A stretch of 64,000 nt of DNA from Dicaeum eximium (lineage: Eukaryota; Chordata; Aves; Passeriformes; Dicaeidae). The translations under genes and the position numbers were made by a program. The first letter of the stretch is position 1. Each line of letters begins with the position of its first letter. The stretch covers positions 1-64,000 of the forward strand of contig VWZP01001615.1 of NCBI GenBank assembly GCA_013396995.1, read 5' to 3'. Of this stretch, positions 52,467 to 64,000 are shown one piece after another. The notes under the pieces were generated by a model. It was not told the DNA's origin. It was given only the letters and a program-made list of their open reading frames with translations, and did not search any database.

Positions 52467-55239
52467 GCAAATCTGAATCTGAATTTTATTACCCCAGTCT
52501 TAAAAGAGAATGAATAATAAGTGATCACTGAATGATTCTCTACTGAAGATCCTTCAAAAATCACAAATAGAGTTACTGTATTTTGAATATACATATGCAT
52601 ATATACAAGTTTAGCTCATCATCAACAGGAAGACCTTTTCCAATTCTTCTCCTTCTGCAAGTTTTGCTTTTTTACTAGCATTCTTTTCTTTTCTCTCTTC
52701 AGTGCAAATGGCAAGAAATAGGGCAATTACATTTTTGAGTATTAACATTATTTTGGTTGGAGTTTTTAAAGTGGATTAAGGAATATCAGAATGTACATGC
52801 CACAAGCAAGGAACAGATGAGCACTAGGGCTAAATATGATCAAAGGGCATATATGCCTCTGGATGTGCTTCCTCTGCTTTTTGCTTACACAGTAAGTACT
52901 AGGATCTGTGTCCACAATATAAACAATATAGGGCATGAGAATGATAGAGAGCAAAGAGGGGAAGACAAACAGAAATTGTTTGATATAGAACCTCACGTTT
53001 GAGCTTGTCTTAGAAAACATCATAATGCTTCAGAAAACAAAAGATAGAGGGTTTCCATAGAATTAAGCACTATTTGCTGAAGTGGGGTGCCTAGACAAAA
53101 AAAAAATCTCTGCCTCAGAGCAAAAGAGAACCAAAACATGAAGCTGGTAGAATCTGGGAAATTTAAGCAGCCCAGTAAGGGTGTCAGTAGTGTAAAATTC
53201 CAATGGACTTAAATAGATACAAGTCAGCTGGGTCTCCAGCCACTGCGTGGCAGCAGCTGGGAGCTCAAGCACTTCCCCACCTGTGTAACAGGGCAGTCCA
53301 GGTTCCTGCCATCATTCTCTCTCATGATGGCTGGTGAGCTTCCATGCATCTGTGAGAGGATATCAAAATGTTTTTAAGATTATTGCCTGTTGAAGTAACT
53401 TCAGGAGTTTAAAAAAAAAAAAAAAGAAATTATTTTTCTGCTTCCAGTGAGGAATGATTTTCTTTAAGCTTCTGAGTCTGGGAGAGCAGCTGTAGTGCAA
53501 GGTGAGGATGATTGATTATTTTCTTGCAGAGCAGGTAGGAGCCCTAAACCTCTCTGGAATTACTTTAGACCCCATCACTGGTGTTTCCCATTAATTTCAT
53601 TCAAGCAGATTTTTTTTCAGGTGAATGTTCCTATTGCTTCTGGGTACATTTTCTTAGGACTGGCAAATCCAGACCTTTGTGAGAAAAGTTGCAAAACCAA
53701 AGCACTGGCTCCCAGCTGGTTGCTTGCTCCCTCGGGATGCACATGTACTCCTCCTGTCAGGAAAGCCATTCCCAGCCCACCTGTGAAGAGGAATTGTTAT
53801 TTTCTCATTTGAACGTTGAAGTGACACCAGGTGAGACAACAAACCGTGCCAGATGGAGAGGTCAAGACAGCCCAGTCTCATTTCCAGGACTCCAAGCCCC
53901 ATCAGTTTTTTGTCTCTTTCAGCACAGGAGCCCCAGCTGTGACTAGTTTGTTGGTGACAGAAGATACCACCAGTGAGAAGGGGGAAAGATTCCAGGTGGG
54001 ACCAGTCATTTCACCCCCTCCCCAAGCCCAGGTGACTCTGACCCAGACCAAGGCAGTCCCAGCATGTCTCAGGTGGAGAGGGGGAGCAGATTGAGAGTAG
54101 CTTTCCCTCTGAAGTTTGGGGCTCTCCCTGATCCCCTTCCCGATTCCCCAGAGCAGCAGGGTGAAGGAAGCTTTTCTCCCCCAGCCCAGCACTGCAGGTG
54201 TCTCTCCTGCTGATATGCAGGCCACCAGTCCCTCATATTAGCCCAAGACATGAAACACCAAATGAGATCATAAAAAGCAGCCGTGTGTGTGGAACACAGC
54301 TAAAGGTCACTGCTGCATGTGAATTCACTTTTAAAAATAATTAATTGAACAACAGCCTGACATTTACCCTGCAAAGGGTTTTCAAAGTTTGCTTGCTGAA
54401 CCCTGATGTTCACGGGCTGCAGTGTTTACTGTTGGGGGAGCAGAGGATCATTGTTATTCTACAGCAAATAAAAGAAAATGGATCAAATTCAACTCTGAAT
54501 AAAAGAGGAAAAAAAAAACCCTATAAGCAAAACTCGCATTGGCTTCACTCAGCTTTGCTCTTTCTCTCTGCTTTGTTTCATGGGATTGGTGAATACCATT
54601 AGGGCTGAACAAACATTTCCAATGCAAAAACTAATTTCCACTGCACGTAACATCTTTCCTCAGGGCTGAAGTTCCATACACACCTTTTCCTACCTCAGAA
54701 ATATTTGTATTAATGCTATTTGGAGGAATGAGAGCCTCAAATAATGGCCAGGAAGGGGTTTCTTTTAGGATATAGTGGAAGGAGAAATAAAAGAAAGGAA
54801 ATTGCATTCTCCTTACACCTTTTTAACTGATAGCTCAGTCACAGTGTCTCATCCCTCTGTCTCACAGATGGGCTGGGTGGCATGATCAGCATCAGCTGTG
54901 AGGGGCCAACAGACTAAACCCATTCATTTTATGTGCTTGTCTTCTGCATGTCCATGGGCCATCAGTTTCCTTCTGACTACATATGCCCTTAAAGTCCTGG
55001 AAGGAGCAGGCCACAAACTCACCATTGATGACATTGCACACCATGGTTGTTCACCCAAAAGCCTGTCCCACACAACATTCATTAAGCATTTTGTCTTACA
55101 GGGAAACTGAAATGTGAATTTTCATTGTGGCCTTGGACTAGACTCTACTTCATTTTTAAAGCATCTGAAATTTGGATGGAGAGCATCTCATTCTCTAAAG
55201 AGCTTTCTGTCTATTAAAAAATAAGATTACCAAGTCTTT

Positions 55240-55540
55240 GCTCCAGTCCCACAGCAACTTAGTTTTTTACTAACCTCTGGTGTGAACCCTTGCCTAATGC
55301 TGTCTGAAAATCCATGTGCAACCCTCTCCTGGACCGTACTCATCGAGACACTTAATGACACCACCACGAGGAGTTGCAAAAGGACCCAGGAGGTCACACT
55401 GCTAGGGCTGCCCTTTAAAATATCTGTGCTGCTTCCCACAGGCTGTGTTTATATCTACCTGTCTGTCCTCGTATGCCTTACTATCAGCTCTATATCTTGC
55501 TGCTGCTGGGAGTGACTCACTGCCCTGTGGGTCCTAGGTT
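55240..55540 (-). mobile_element. Ancient CR1/L2-like LINE, RT relic
   Basis: On the + strand CCTTGCCTAATGCTGTCTGA, AAATCCATGTGCAACC, GACACTTAATGACACC, then CTGCCCTTTAAAATATCTGT, GCTGCTTCCCACAGG and ATCTACCTGTCTGTCC fall in the order of the antisense RT region between the SKAFDTV and PVSLTS segments of old amniote LINEs. The match is weak and gapped, and edges are approximate. Confidence 0.45.
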
Positions 55541-56689
55541 GCCCTCTAAAGCTTCATTTAGAAAGGGAATTGCAACTGGGGATTCCAGCACACCTTTAAA
55601 GAAATGAGCTCTTTATGGGCCATGATGCTGGTTTTAGGTTTTGGCAATGCAAATCTGAGTCTGGGGTCTGTATGTTCTTCTATCCACAGCCAAGCCTGTG
55701 ATTCTCGGCGTTACAGCAGCTGCAAACAAAAGCTTGATTCTTCTTTACATATCACAAGTCTTGCCTAATCACCTGCTATTTATTAAGACACAATTTAAAG
55801 CAAATCTCATACACTAGCACATTGTAGCATCTGGCATTAGAATGCGTAGAGACAGCACATACATCTCCAAAATCCCCCAACACTGGTCCACAATATCAAC
55901 CAAACATTTCTCTTTAAACAGCAGATGTTTTCTAACATATTTGCAATAGCTGGATTTTGTTTGATTTATCCCAATCACAACCAGCTTTCTGAGGACTCAT
56001 TAATACACGCAGCATCACACTGCAGACTGTGTGCAATGCAGAGATACCAAAGCCAGACTTCCAGCTCTGCTGTTGCATGGACACCAGGGAAAGTAGGAAA
56101 GCTGGCTGCTGTGTCAAGGTGGTCCCTGCAGCCACATGAGACCAACTGGGTAATTTACCTCATTAGTTTACTGCTAGCTCTGAAATTAATGGTGCGGCCA
56201 TAACAGCCCAAGCTTAAGAAGCAGGTAGATTTGCAGATTTACTGCAAGTGCATTTAGGTCAATTATTGTAAAAATAATTTTAATTTCCAGAAGGTCCATT
56301 ATAAAGCCAGTTAATCTTAGGGCTGGCAGCTAGATGTGGCCTGGGACCTCTCATAGTTCTTGGCTCTGGATCCCAGCTCTCCCTGTCTGCTGGACAGGGT
56401 TATTTATGCTTGACCTCTGTGGCAAACCCAGGTGTGCTACCCAACCATCAGTGTTTGTCAAGCACAGCTGATGCACAGACTCAACTGGCAGGTTTGTCAA
56501 CACTCAGAACTAGCATTTTGCAATTCCTTTATCCACACACTTCATTGGCAGTTTCTCCTGTTTACAGACTCTGATCCACACGCCATCCTGAACTTCATCA
56601 CCTCAGGAGAGCTGAGCAGGCAGAAGGATGGCAGGTCAGATCTGGTGTCAAGGAAGGCAAGGAAATTCACCTAAAGAAAACTAGCTCAC
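55541..56689. other. No gene seen; unique DNA between two old LINE pieces
   Basis: No exon was recognised. The segment contains the homeodomain-rich candidate at 56140-56330. The part from about 56560 to 56689 may be upstream sequence of the following LINE relic, but no motif confirms this. Confidence 0.5.
56140..56330. promoter_or_regulatory. Candidate conserved non-coding element, homeodomain-rich
   Basis: Clustered words include CTCATTAGTTTAC (near 56159), GAAATTAATGG (near 56182), the palindrome CAATTATTG (56260-56268), AAAATAATTTTAATTTCC (near 56271), CCATTATAAAG and CAGTTAATC (near 56309). The segment also keeps a CpG in GGTGCGGCC. There is no open frame and no recognised repeat. Function is inference. 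Confidence 0.3.
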
Positions 56690-57400
56690 CTGTGCCTACA
56701 GGATGAGAAGTTTGGAAAAGGCAGTTACAACTGAGAGAAGAGATCTTGGGGTGATCACTGACAGCTCTAAGGTTCCAACTCAGCAACTTCTCATCAGAGG
56801 GAAGGAAAACAACGTGTTGGGCATCATCAGTCAGGGTAACAAGAACAAGACAGAAAAGAACATTTTACCACTGCACAAGAAGTTGTCAGCCTAGATCCTG
56901 AAAATGGTGTGTGGCTTGGGTCTCTGCATCTCAAGAAGGACATAGTGAAATGAAAGAAAGTAACTAATGTGGTTAAGGAGACAGTGCAATTGCCAAAAAA
57001 AAAAGAGATTGTAAGAGACTGGGGCTCTTCAATTTGCAAAGGGAAAAGCTGAGGTATATCATAGAGTGCAATATCAATATCATTACATAATTTGACAGCT
57101 GGTGGCCATGCTGAACCATTGTTCACCAAATCCCACACTGCAGGAACTAGATGACGCTCAAGGAAACTGCCTGGAAACTAACTTTAAAAAGCTGAAAGAT
57201 TATTCCTTACGCAGAAGGTACTGGGCTTCTGTGACTTGCTGCCACAGGAGATTGCAGATGTCAATAGTATCAGCCAGCTAAAAAAATAATTAAACAAATT
57301 CACAGACAATATATGAAAGATTTCTGAAAGGACTGGGCAAAGTCATGTTCTGCGTAATTTTTACAAAAATGGAGATTTTGGATAATGGAGAGCTATGAAG
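56690..57400 (+). mobile_element. Ancient CR1/L3-type LINE, ORF2 C-terminal part
   Basis: The frame at 56703-56894 reads VTTERRDLGVITDSS, then NNVLGIISQGNKNKTEKNIL and PLHKK, which follows the CR1 ORF2 segment after RT (EKDLGVIVD..., LGII...NKTE..I.PLY). Downstream, GGTCTCTGCATCTCAAGAAG matches the SPHLKKD region. GACTGGGGCTCTTCAATTTG matches the LGLFSL region. GCCTGGAAACTAACTTTAAA and TTGCTGCCACAGGAGATTGC match the final part. Several stops and indels interrupt it, including an A run at 56995-57004. It is a dead copy. Confidence 0.75.
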
Positions 57401-59093
57401 AGTATGGACCAACATCAGAGGAAGGGCTTACATAGTCTCCTTAAACAGCCCCTCCTGGTACCATCAAAATCTATGAGTTTTGCAATCATCTTCAAATGAG
57501 GCCACTGTGCCCCACAACCAGCATAAGTTCCCACATATCATGAATGCAGCGTGTTGGTCATGCAGTAGCTAAAGGCTGGGATGGATTAAAATCTGTTTGG
57601 TAAGGAGGTTCACTCTCAGGCCTCAAAGACTCCAGAGAACTTCTACAATTTTGACTGGATAATCTAGTTCCATCATACATAGCACAGAGTGGAGCTCATC
57701 AGACCTTGAGAAAAATCTGAATGCAAACCTTACCACGTGCTGCTTGCCAAAAGAGAAAGAATATGCTGTTAACACTCCACAGTGCATTTCATCCTAATTG
57801 AATAATGTGGAGCCACACATTTCTGTCAACATCCTAAAAATACAGCATCTTGACCTTCACATTTTAGAACAGACACAAGGCAAACAACACATCATTTGGG
57901 AAAGAGCCATCAACAAACTGGGATTCAATTCATTGGGCCATATCAAGGTTTGACTGAGCTTTTTCTTTTCTTGATTTAGAGAACTGTTTGGGAGAGCAGG
58001 ATAGAAACACTCTTTAGAACAATGTTCCCTCTTATAAGTATCTGTGAAATATTTTCTAAGCTCCCTGCCTTTACATCACATATTTTTAATCAGCAGGAAA
58101 TCCAGGCTACAATAAAACCCCTGCATATTCAACTCTTCCAGCAAAATGCCAAAACCACGTGGTAACTTGTTCATCTGGTTTACATTGAGTCTGTAACAGA
58201 GGGTGAACAAAACTGAAAGGAAGGGCTATTTGCAATGGTTTGTTAAATCTCTCCTATGCCAGTTCTCAGTTGGAAGGCTAATTCTAGTCACAGTAAAGAA
58301 CTTAAACCATGCCCTGTATGTCTGCTGATAATGTCAAAGATAACAACGAGGGAAACATTGACCCTTGCAAATAATGGAAGGCAGAAGTCCCAGGTTACTG
58401 ATGGGAAAAGGGATGTCTGGCACTAAAAAGACACTGACACTGCTGGCAGAACCTTCAAGAGCTTTTTGGTAACTCCATAGCTAAGGATCATGCTACAGTA
58501 TACTCTGCTCACTAATGTGCCTCATTCTCAGACACCTGGCAGGCAGCTCAGTCTTCTATAATTCAGATAGGTGAACTGGAAATTAGTGGCTTTGGTTTTG
58601 CTATCCCAGAGACTGTGAGGGTTGCAGAAATTTTCAAGGTATAATTTACGTATGCCAACCTGCAATTTGCTAGCAAAACATATCAGTAAGGAATTTTGAG
58701 GAGAGGCTGACAAGAAAGCACACAAGCATTAAATCACAAGAGTCAGGGCTAGAGCTACACACATAATCCATTTACAAAGCCTGCTACTCATTGCAACACA
58801 AATAATCACCCCTGTGATTCTGTTAAATAGACTGGTGTGTCCCAGTTCATGTCTTGCACCTTTAGGTCTGTTTAGATTCTTACAGATTAACTTCAGTACA
58901 GAGAGATACTGAAATTACTCCTCAGCCACCTGAAATAGTAATCACAGGTACTGCCTACACATAAAATTGTGTTGATACTTAGTTCCAGAAGCACTAACCT
59001 TTCACCAAGACACAGACACCTTTCACTCCATATGAACTTGTGACTTTTGGGGGGTGGAGGTGGGAGGAGTCACAAAAATAGCAAAAAAACCCC

Positions 59094-59128
59094 CACAAAC
59101 AAACAAACAAACAAACAAACAAACAAAC
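59094..59128. repeat. (CAAA)n microsatellite
   Basis: About eight uninterrupted CAAA units. It lies 20-30 bases after a G-rich stretch (59048-59069: runs of G in GGGGGGTGGAGGTGGGAGG). Confidence 0.92.
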
Positions 59129-60935
59129 TCCCACCAAGTCTGTTTGTTTCATTCCAACAATAACTTCTTTTCATAAGTTAATGATTACCTAAAACCCACT
59201 GCACCTCCTTACCGCAGTGATGCATTTATGTGGGAGCAATATCATCATTCCCCTTTAAGGAATTACACAAATTCCCCTTTACTCAGCAGCCAAGATACTT
59301 TCTGAGGAATTTCTTAGGAGATGAATGACAGAACAGGTCAAAACAGGCTGGTGCCCAATGCCATCCTAGATAAACCCTGGAAAATACTTACCTAGGAACC
59401 TAGATAGAAAGGATCTGTTATTATCATCACAGCTTTTTGATGTGGTTGTGCACCGCAAAATCCTGACAGCTGACTTGCTCTTTCAAAGCCTCAGCAGCAG
59501 CAAGGCTGAGCCACAGCTTTCTGCTCCTTTGATCCACGGATTTTGTTGGGGATGAGGGGTTGGGGGGTGAAAGAGTGTGCCATCCACAAGCACAAGAGAG
59601 TGTCTCCATCCACAAGCCAAGAGTATTTTCATCATTTTACTTCCTTAAACAGATTAGCTCTGATTAACAACTATTTTTAAAAGCCTGTGTTGTAATACCA
59701 GCTCCTCCCAGATTTTTTGGTTATTCCTCTCCACTTCATCTACAAAAATATGAGTCATGTCTGGTGCTTGCTTCTAACTTTTGCTCCTTTCTTGGTGAGA
59801 GAAGAGATCCCATATACACTTCTTGCCCTTGGAGGTACCCAGCTGAAACTCTGGAGCACATCTCCCTCTACCATGAAACTGGGCAAACTTCAAACTTTAT
59901 GAAACTTTCTGTCTATCCATCACACCACACCACACCAGAGCAGTTAGGTGTAAGACATTCTCTTAATGCAATTCTGCCCACATGAGCTCAGGGTACTGTC
60001 TCTTCCTGATGCCTGTGTTTCCACAGATGAAGCATCCCCATCAGACACCACTTACAAGTCAGGGGCATAAATGGGGAAAGAGGAAGGCTGTTCCTCTGAT
60101 CCACAAAAAGATGAAGGCAGAAAGCAAGGGACTTGCTCACACACAAGTCAACACTGCTCCTGATCTCTGGAGCTTTTTTGTTTTGGTTTGTTTTTAACAA
60201 GAGCTGCTCAGTAGAATACAGATGTGAAGGATACACAGTGTGTCACTGCTTCTCTGTGATCTCCTGTGCTCTGCCACCACCCACAGCTTCTGGAGAAATG
60301 GGATTGCTCCAAACTAAGTTCTGAACTACTTCAACAAAAAAGAAAAAAAAAAGTCTCTATGGACTAATTCCACCTATATATGACAACTGTCAATTTTATC
60401 CATAAACACAATATTGGCTGCTGCAGGAATCTGTGACACATGGATATTATGTTACTTCCAGAGTGGTGCACATTACTGGTTCAGAAGAAATTAACTTCAA
60501 ATCTGGCTGGTTTAAACAAAACTGAACTAAAAGTATGGCACCATACCTGCTCCTGGTATGTCTGCCTTTTTTTTTCTATTCCTGCAGGTACTTTTTCTCA
60601 ATTTGCTAAGCTTCTTCTCCCTTTTTATGCCTCTTGCTCTCTGAAGGACATGTGCTAATACTTGGCAGGTTATATGAACCTGCACTTCCAGACAAGTGAA
60701 GGAACACTCAGGCAGGGTGAAGAATTTGCAAACTGCAGATTAAGACCTGAGAGAGCAGAACATCAAGTAAAATGGACAAAGAAATCACTATTTTTGTTTT
60801 TTCCACCCTTAACTTATTGTTGCTGACATTCAAAGAACAAAAATCAGATTTGTGGAGGTTGTTTGGAGAGGAGGAAAGGAGATAAAATGTGAGGGCTGCA
60901 CAAAAGCTAAACAGAAATGTGGACTGATGAGCACA

Positions 60936-61002
60936 GCCATCCATCCATCCATCCATCCATCCATCCATCCATCCATCCATCCATCCATCCATCCATCCAT
61001 CC
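60936..61002. repeat. (CCAT)16 microsatellite
   Basis: Sixteen uninterrupted CCAT units, flanked by unique sequence. All six frames through it are open, which produces artificial WMDG/IHPS repeat proteins; these are not genes. Confidence 0.97.
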
Positions 61003-63204
61003 CTGCACAAAGCAGAAAACATTTGAGAAAACCACCTGCTTCACCTGGTGACAGGTTTTGAATTCTACATCTGGACCTTGCATTGATAGAGGCAATATAA
61101 TCCAAATTAAGCTTTCATAATACAAATGCACTTTCAAAAAACTATGGCTATTTTTGAAAGTTGTTATTATTCAAACCCCTTTCCATCTCTGGAGACTTTC
61201 ACTCAGTGTGAAACCAGAGCTGATTTTCAACTGAGTTCCTTCTCTTCATGCGAGGCCAATATAGTCAAAAGCAGCTCTACCTCCAGGATTAGACACCTGA
61301 TTTCATTAGGGCTTCTGATAGCTTTTAATTAAGGATCTTTCCTCTTTACATATCCCTGCAATCACACAGTATTGAAGACACCATGTGATTTCCTCATTTT
61401 AATTTTGTCCCCAGTGGGTTTCAGTGACTGCTCCTTCAGCTGGAAGCCTTTCTGCTGAGCCCTGGCAACAATCCCCAGACCAGAGCAGTGTGGTGTGTGA
61501 CACATGCACTCACCTCTGGCATGTGACCAGAAGGAGCTGCAGCTCCAGGGCTCCAGGGCACAGTAAGGAGGAAAACATCATTCAGGTCCAGTGCTTCCCT
61601 CCAGGAGAGAGTGTTTCTTCTGAGGCTGTGATACTGATGTCATCTGTGGAATCTTGTCCTACTGGGGGTTCCTGCTTCAGCTGCATTTGCAGAGGGCTTT
61701 GGCCATAAACCACACCAAGCAGGGTACTGAGGGGAGGGGACACCTGACCAGGGGTCATGGGAATTAGGAGTAAACTAACAGAACCGTCCTATATTTGGCT
61801 AAGTTTCCAGCTCTTGTTTCCATTTCCATGACCTTTTTCTTGTAAGGTGATGTTCTAAGTTTACATTTGTGGTTGGACCCTGTGCCCCTAAACCTGGCTG
61901 TGTTTGCCCTGCCCAAGGAGTGTTTGGATTCCAGCCTCTGTACCCTGTGCCACGTTTGTTATTTTCATTATTAAGGTTTTTTATTTTCTGGGCTAGATCC
62001 ATCGCTCACGTTCCTCATTTATCAGCCAGCTCCTCCATTTATCAGCTAAGCCAAAGCAGGGGGATCACAGTGGGCTTCCATGCCCATAGTAATCAGCAAA
62101 AGGAAGGTGTGATTTCAGTTTGAACCAGTAAACATCAAATTTTAAACATGCAGAAAAAGAAAACAAACACTGGGAAGCTAATATCAAAACAAACCTGATT
62201 TAAGCCAGGATTTTGCTGTTCTGATTTTTTTAAGAACCATTTGTAATCCAGAGGAAGTTATAACACCATTCCTGACTCCCCATCTTTTCTACAGAAACAG
62301 AGAAAGCCAAAAGCGTTCTGAGGTCCAAGACAAGGAAAGTGTTAAGCCTGTTGGCCATCCCTCTGCCTTCACTTCAGAGAACTCCCTCCTCTTATATCCC
62401 ACCAACAAATCAGCTGCATGGTAGCAACTGCAATGCCAGAGTGTGGAGAAGCAGAGCAAGGCAAAAGAAGGGTGATGGAGCACGGAGATGCCTTGAAACC
62501 TTTACTGACAGGGACTGCCTAGAGAAATTGCCAAGAGACCATATCTATCCCTTGGGAAGGAAATTCCTCTACTGCAAGTTGCACTCAACCTGAAGTGAAG
62601 CTCAGGGTACACAAACAGGGCTTTAGTGCTGCAAGTCTGCTCATCTGGAGAGTCCTTTATTCTTGCTAGTCCCAGAGAACCGAAGAAGTTCCTCCATCTT
62701 TTTTTTCCCCTCAGTTTCTCTATGCAAAACACAGGAGCACTTTTCCTCTCCAAAGGGTGACGATCTTTCACAGCTCCCCACTGATATCACACTGTCCTAA
62801 CCCAGACTTTGAGAAATGAAGTTCCTGTCTTGTATTCCTCAGGTATGGTAACCCAAAATTTATAAATCTCTTATCTTCTTGAAAAAAAACCTCAGATCTG
62901 CCTGGACAGACAAAAAACCCTATCAAGTTTGGTGGATAAAGACACTCCTAGAGGAAAAGACCTGTGATGGGTGAGTTGCAGCTGCTGAAAGACAGAGATT
63001 GATGGGCAAAAGATCCCAGCCCCCAAGCAGAGGCTGTTTTCTGTCTGTCCTGGCCACTGCCTTGGTGCCCAGCTGGACCCTGCAGCACCCAGTGTGGGTC
63101 ACAGCTGGGCCAGCAAGCCACACAGGACAGCTGGCTCTTCAAAACAATGCACCTCACTTTGCCAAACACATAAAATGTCACTGCTAAACTCCACAGATGA
63201 ACCA

Positions 63205-63260
63205 AATACGCACAGAGCGTTGATTAACAGCCAATTAGCAAAGTAAATGACAAAGAGATT
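63205..63260. promoter_or_regulatory. Candidate HNF1/homeodomain-like cluster
   Basis: GTTGATTAAC (63219-63228) followed by CCAATTAG (63231-63238) and AAGTAAATGAC lies next to two CpGs (ACGCACAGAGCG). This is motif evidence only. Confidence 0.25.
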
Positions 63261-63620
63261 ATACTCAATCTGCTTCTATGCCTGTGTGTGCAACAGCAAC
63301 TGATCACAAAGGTGCCCATTTAATGACATCAACACACGCAAGTGGACTAACAAAGACTGCACCTAAACACATTCTATACAGCAGTTTGCCTATTTGGATA
63401 TACCTCATTTTGCAGGCCATTTATCAATACCCTAAAAATAACTTCACCTACCAGCATACCTTCTCATCAATAAGTATGGACAGTGACTTAATTGTCTTTT
63501 TCTAACAGCAAAATACCATCCACAGACCATAACCCCTCTGTAAAATACCCCACCAAAAATACCACGTAGACGCATATTAATACACTGTCACTATTTTTAG
63601 ATGTATATAGGCATATTTAA

Positions 63621-63702
63621 TATGCATACAGAAGCTTATACTAAAAAAGGGCTCTATACCTTATGCATACAGAAGCTTATACTAAAAAAGGGCTCTATAC
63701 CT
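63621..63702. repeat. Exact 41-bp tandem duplication
   Basis: The unit from TATGCATACAGAAGCTTATA to GGGCTCTATACCT (63621-63661) is repeated directly at 63662-63702 with no mismatch. Absence of differences suggests a recent event. The flanks do not continue the repeat. Confidence 0.95.
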
Positions 63703-64000
63703 ATTTTCTGCTGTAACTACTTGTTACACTTTATTGCACACAAAAATGGTTTTGCTGCTTGCAGAATAAATACTGCTCCCACCATATTCCTGAATCCATG
63801 CACGCACAGTGGCCAGAAGGCAGGGGTGAGTCCACAGGCAGGTGGTTTGGCTGCTAGAGGACTGGTTTGAGCAAGGGGCTCCATCAGGCAGGGATGCATT
63901 TCCAGCCCCTTGTGTGCCCTGGGACCGGCTCGCCGGACACCAAAGCTGTGGGTCCAAGCACTTCTGCCCAGGGCAGCTCTCAAACATCAGGCCCTAAGAA

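Larger units (their letters stand above)
40296..55239. other. No gene seen; unique DNA with candidate regulatory segments
   Basis: No exon or RNA gene was recognised. The longest frame of the window, 204 codons at 41959-42573 (-), lies in a GC-richer patch crossed by other frames on both strands and has no domain, so it is not called. An 8-bp inverted repeat ATATTATG/CATAATAT lies at 46957-46974, a TATA-type dinucleotide run at 52262-52283, and a poly(A) run at 53411-53424. Candidate regulatory segments and a small direct repeat are listed separately. Confidence 0.55.
57401..64000. other. No gene seen; unique DNA with simple repeats
   Basis: No exon or RNA gene was recognised. The frames at 60708-61137 are simple-repeat translations. 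Simple repeats, a tandem duplication and one regulatory candidate are listed separately. CACAC units repeat at 59921-59937. GC rises after about 63780 (GGACCGGCTCGCCGGAC near 63921) without a recognisable exon. Confidence 0.55.

Noticed and set aside
60708..61137. Frames with WMDG or IHPS repeats
   Set aside because: Pure translation of the (CCAT)n microsatellite.

Overview
The window is vertebrate nuclear DNA, most likely from a bird. The main evidence is a set of CR1 LINE copies in the truncated form typical of avian genomes: the conserved CR1 3' end appears on the + strand at 1-225 and on the - strand at 4758-5606, and CR1 reverse-transcriptase (RT) sequence lies at 226-850 and 39705-40295. 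Much older relics of the CR1/L3 group (about 9400-9720, 21540-22490, 55240-55540, 56690-57400) and MIR-like SINE pieces (15172-15280, 18325-18408) date from early amniote history. No Alu, B1 or L1 is recognisable and CpG looks depleted, so I favour bird over mammal. The exact species and locus cannot be read from the sequence.

I found no protein-coding exon, no tRNA or rRNA, no CRISPR array and no bacterial-type gene. The open reading frames are short (none above about 205 codons), overlap on both strands, and either translate CR1 relics or show no recognisable domain. The stretch reads as intergenic or large-intron DNA.

Layout. 1-850: a CR1 3' end abutting an oppositely oriented CR1 RT fragment. 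851-4757: unique AT-rich DNA. 4758-5606: the best-preserved CR1. 5607-9399: unique DNA with a perfect 15-bp inverted repeat at 7238-7270. 9400-9720: ancient CR1. 9721-21539: mainly unique DNA with two MIR-like pieces and one other old repeat. 21540-22490: an old CR1 RT relic. 22491-39704: unique DNA with homopolymer tracts and one 74-base assembly gap. 39705-40295: CR1 RT piece. 40296-55239: unique DNA with several regulatory-looking segments. 55240-57400: two old CR1 pieces on opposite strands. 57401-64000: unique DNA with (CAAA)n, (CCAT)n and an exact 41-bp tandem duplication.

There is no gene network to describe. What may be functional are segments rich in homeodomain, POU, E-box or HNF1-like motifs (about 14223, 16150, 43000-43660, 45420-45730, 50590-50670, 56140-56330 and 63205-63260). 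These are candidate conserved non-coding elements only, because conservation could not be tested here. I found no convincing new biological system.
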